A DNA stretch of 36,257 nucleotides from Nitrospirales bacterium. Its GTDB lineage: Bacteria; Nitrospirota; Nitrospiria; Nitrospirales; UBA8639. This document shows, one piece after another, positions 34,212 through 36,257 of this stretch (positions are counted from its first letter, which is position 1; every line of letters begins with the position of its first letter). The notes below the pieces were generated by a model. The model made no database searches, was not told where the DNA came from, and was given only the letters and a program-made list of their open reading frames with translations. The stretch spans positions 1 to 36,257 of the forward strand of contig BQIU01000039.1 of NCBI GenBank assembly GCA_021603905.1, written 5' to 3'. Both the position numbers and the translations under genes were made by a program.

Positions 34212-34469
34212 GAGAAATACGATGGCCTTAGAGCCCTCAATAGATAATAGGCACGTGTCTTTCGGGCAAAAATAATTAAGAAACACATGTGCCTATTCCT
34301 GATAACGTGTTGGTTTCCCTGGCAGAAAATCATTCAGTTCCAGATACCACACCCCAGCCCTTACAGCAAGAACAATTACGTATAAACCAGTCTCCTGACA
34401 AACGAATATTACCTCCTCCTCTCATTATGCTCACAAAAAGATATGGGAGGTGATTTTTCAAAAATTCAC

Positions 34470-34498
34470 TTGACCTTTCCCTCATATTGGAGCAAAAT
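34470..34498 (+). promoter_or_regulatory. candidate sigma-70 promoter
   Basis: TTGACC (34470-34475) and CAAAAT (34493-34498) are 17 bases apart. Transcription towards the right would start near 34505, producing either the doubtful ORF at 34553 or a leader of about 490 bases before the nucleotidyltransferase gene. Confidence 0.4.
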
Positions 34499-34552
34499 CA
34501 AATTCCTTTATGAAATACTTATAAGCCCTAGAGGTGTATTGAGGCTTATCTA

Positions 34553-34822
34553 ATGTTTACTTCCCCCCATCGTGAAAAAGAAATTGGCATAACCGCTTCA
34601 TCACCTGCACAACATGGCCGGAGCCAGGGTTCACAACTCGGACCGTATGTTTACGTTCTTCCTTTTTTACTTCCTTCTTTTTTCCGCCATTATTTCAACT
34701 CATCCAAGTTCCGAAAGTTGAACGATCCGTTGCCTCTTCTTTTTACCGTAGATGAAGAGCCTGGAGTATCGGGAATGTCGTTCACGCACAGAGGCTTACA
34801 GACTCATCTCAGGAGACATTGA
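34553..34822 (+). CDS. doubtful 89-residue ORF after the candidate promoter
   Basis: The ATG follows GAGG at eight bases and lies about 50 bases after the predicted promoter. Those are good start signals. The product has a hydrophilic start and a short aromatic/hydrophobic patch (YVYVLPFLLPSFF), but no recognisable domain. It overlaps another frame at 34752-34937. It may be a small protein, a leader peptide or chance. Confidence 0.25.
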   Translation: MFTSPHREKEIGITASSPAQHGRSQGSQLGPYVYVLPFLLPSFFRHYFNSSKFRKLNDPLPLLFTVDEEPGVSGMSFTHRGLQTHLRRH

Positions 34823-34996
34823 TGAGACAACAAAAAGCCGCATCACTGCCGTTCGATTGCTAACAGACGAGAACATTTCGTCGACAAGACCCGTTGCATT
34901 GACTTCGAGCGGCCAACGCGAGAGAGGAGAAACGTGACTCTCATTCTCTAACGAAGGGGACATTACTTTCTATGCCCTCTTAGAAAGGAAGTCATC

Positions 34997-35938
34997 ATGC
35001 CTACCGCGCAACGTCAACAGCTCCCATTATGGTCGGTCATTCTTACTGGGGAAGAACAGCATGGGGTACCGCTCCTTAGCACCCAATGGCTCGGCTACAA
35101 TAAGCCAACACCCTTCTGTACATTTGTCGGCTCTCGATCGATGCTTCAACATACATGGGATCGCGCCGACCAACTCAGTCATCCCAATTGTAAAATTACG
35201 GTTGTCCAAAAATCATACCTTCATGAAGCCTGCACACAGCTTGGAGGTCGCGTCCCAGGCATTATCATGACCGAGCCACAACACCAAAGCATGGTTGTCA
35301 GTCTGTTCCTGGCCCTGACCTACTTACAAGTCAAAGACCCACATTCGCTAGTCGTCGCTTACCCCTCTGATCATTTCGTGTATCCCGAAGACCTCTTCCT
35401 GCGAACCGTTCAACGTATCATTTGGGCAACAGAAGAAAGCGCTGATCATATCTTTATTCTTGAGGCTGCGGAGTCCAACGATCAGCATTCCGGTTGTAGC
35501 GTCGTTCTTGACAATCAACTCGGCTGGATTCATGGAACTCCGGTGTATGGAGTGAAAGACCTCTCTCAAGAACCCGTGCCTCACGAAGCTGAAAACCCGT
35601 TCTCTCAGACCCATTATCTTTCAACGACCTCCATCCTGGTCGCCAAATCAGAAATACTCTGGAACCTCGGATGGCATTATCATCCTCAAATGATGGAGAC
35701 CTTTGATGAGTTGCAGGATGCCATTGGCACATCCTATGAACGGACAGTTCTGGAAAAAACATTCCAAAAACTTAAACTCTATGATGCCTCGCTTTTGTCC
35801 CTCCTGCAATTGGCCCCGAATTTAGCGATTATCGAACTTGAGCACGTACGCTGGAGTCATTGGAGAGAACCAGGACATGTTCTGGAAGATTTAGCCGGAA
35901 TTGGTAAACAACCAGCTTTTCCGATAGAATATGCTTAA
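34997..35938 (+). CDS. degenerate mannose-1-phosphate guanylyltransferase-like protein
   Basis: A 313-residue protein with the fold pattern of sugar-phosphate nucleotidyltransferases. SRSMLQHTWDRA matches the family's TLLQxTxxR segment, EPQHQSMVVSLFLALTYL lines up with the EPxxxNTAPAIALA motif, and VVAYPSDHFV matches VxPADH. The N-terminal nucleotide loop, normally GGxGTRLxPLS, is altered to TGEEQHGVPLLS, losing the glycines and Arg. The following NKPTPF keeps a Lys-Pro pair. It may be inactive, regulatory or changed in substrate. ATG 34997 follows AAGGAAG at good spacing. The next gene follows after about 75 bases. Confidence 0.8.
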   Translation: MPTAQRQQLPLWSVILTGEEQHGVPLLSTQWLGYNKPTPFCTFVGSRSMLQHTWDRADQLSHPNCKITVVQKSYLHEACTQLGGRVPGIIMTEPQHQSMVVSLFLALTYLQVKDPHSLVVAYPSDHFVYPEDLFLRTVQRIIWATEESADHIFILEAAESNDQHSGCSVVLDNQLGWIHGTPVYGVKDLSQEPVPHEAENPFSQTHYLSTTSILVAKSEILWNLGWHYHPQMMETFDELQDAIGTSYERTVLEKTFQKLKLYDASLLSLLQLAPNLAIIELEHVRWSHWREPGHVLEDLAGIGKQPAFPIEYA

Positions 35939-36014
35939 GCGTAGAAGAGCATTGCATTTACTGAAACTGAGTCCTATAGGAGGTCTCACAACAAGTCAGA
36001 AGGGAGTTTCGCGC

Positions 36015-36251
36015 ATGGATAACGATACACGTTACGTTTTATTTGGAGGACTCGCATTCATCACAGGACTTGTCCTTGGCACAGGCATGGGAGTATTAAT
36101 GGCCCCACAATCGGGCACAAGAACACGTCGAAAATTGCGAAATTTCGCAGAAGATGCGGGCGAGCGCGTAACGGAATTCAAAGAAGACGCACGTGATGCC
36201 GTTGATCATTTAATGGAACGGGGAAAACGGTTTGTTGGAGATCGAGGCTAA
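36015..36251 (+). CDS. YtxH-domain small membrane protein
   Basis: A 78-residue protein. An N-terminal glycine-rich membrane segment (about 8-32: YVLFGGLAFITGLVLGTGMG) is followed by VLMAPQSGTRTRRKLRNF, the signature of YtxH/gas-vesicle-like stress proteins, and an amphipathic charged helix. ATG 36015 has GGGAG eight bases upstream and gives the usual family length; a longer upstream frame is unlikely. Proteins of this family are often stress-induced; the function is unknown. Confidence 0.85.
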   Translation: MDNDTRYVLFGGLAFITGLVLGTGMGVLMAPQSGTRTRRKLRNFAEDAGERVTEFKEDARDAVDHLMERGKRFVGDRG

Positions 36252-36257
36252 TTAACC

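Larger units (their letters stand above)
34212..34996. other. long intergenic region between malQ and the nucleotidyltransferase gene
   Basis: About 785 bases. It holds a candidate plus-strand promoter (34470-34498), an imperfect inverted repeat (ACCTCC at 34411-34416 facing GGAGGT at 34446-34451) and one doubtful ORF (34553-34822), listed separately. The rest shows nothing I can support. Confidence 0.4.

Noticed and set aside
34752..34937. A 61-residue plus-strand ORF before the nucleotidyltransferase gene
   Set aside because: No ribosome binding site, and it overlaps another frame that has better start signals; neither shows a domain.

Overview
The window looks like chromosomal DNA from a Gram-negative, non-proteobacterial bacterium, most probably a member of the Nitrospirota (Nitrospira-like). 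Base composition is close to half G+C by eye. The suggestion rests on the gene mix: an NtrY/NtrX pair, a Pal lipoprotein with an outer-membrane-type OmpA domain, a squalene/phytoene synthase, a GldA/F/G-like ABC cluster with a DUF4340 partner, a distantly cytochrome-bd-like membrane protein, and several small unrecognised proteins. No rRNA or marker gene is present, so the assignment is inference.

Layout. 1-3573 (minus): the sigma-54-type response regulator ntrX, cut by the left edge, and its sensor kinase ntrY. 3927-6097: a DUF1844 protein facing away from mazG, with stacked palindromes and a good sigma-70 promoter between them; mazG is preceded by a 22-codon upstream ORF overlapping its start and followed by a membrane-anchored hypothetical. 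6227-8664 (minus): an unknown protein coupled to a membrane rhodanese, a tRNA-Pro(CGG) and alanine dehydrogenase. 8790-9911 (plus): a small redox cluster of thioredoxin-fold [2Fe-2S] ferredoxin, an unknown protein and an atypical dicluster ferredoxin. 10080-11581 (minus): squalene/phytoene synthase and a cupredoxin. 11796-13484 (plus): htpX with a strong terminator, then a methyltransferase with a lipoprotein signal.

13485-14582 is a gene-poor island holding a minus-strand reading frame broken by one in-frame TGA, plus a strong hairpin. 14583-15308 is pal (minus). 15600-20417 (plus) is a GldA/GldF/GldG-like ABC export operon ending in a DUF4340 protein. A YihY/BrkB membrane protein and a small Cys-containing membrane ORF start almost on the same base and diverge. 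A VapBC toxin-antitoxin pair (21693-22327, minus) follows with its operator.

22410-23408 is the most unusual part: about 1 kb of non-coding DNA built from units of roughly 91-99 bp. The units join at a palindromic motif and their interior types recur in mirror order. The last junction supplies the stop codon of metF. Beyond it lie metF and a bd-oxidase-like membrane protein (minus), a sodium:solute symporter (plus) with an inverted-repeat upstream region, and a minus-strand ion-handling set: a CBS protein, MgtE, a soluble MgtE-like protein and an MscS/CmpX-like channel. malQ (minus), a degenerate sugar-phosphate nucleotidyltransferase and a YtxH protein (plus) finish the window.

Most of the window is ordinary housekeeping, envelope, redox and ion-transport content. 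The accessory signals are the 13.5-14.6 kb island and the vapBC plus repeat-array block.
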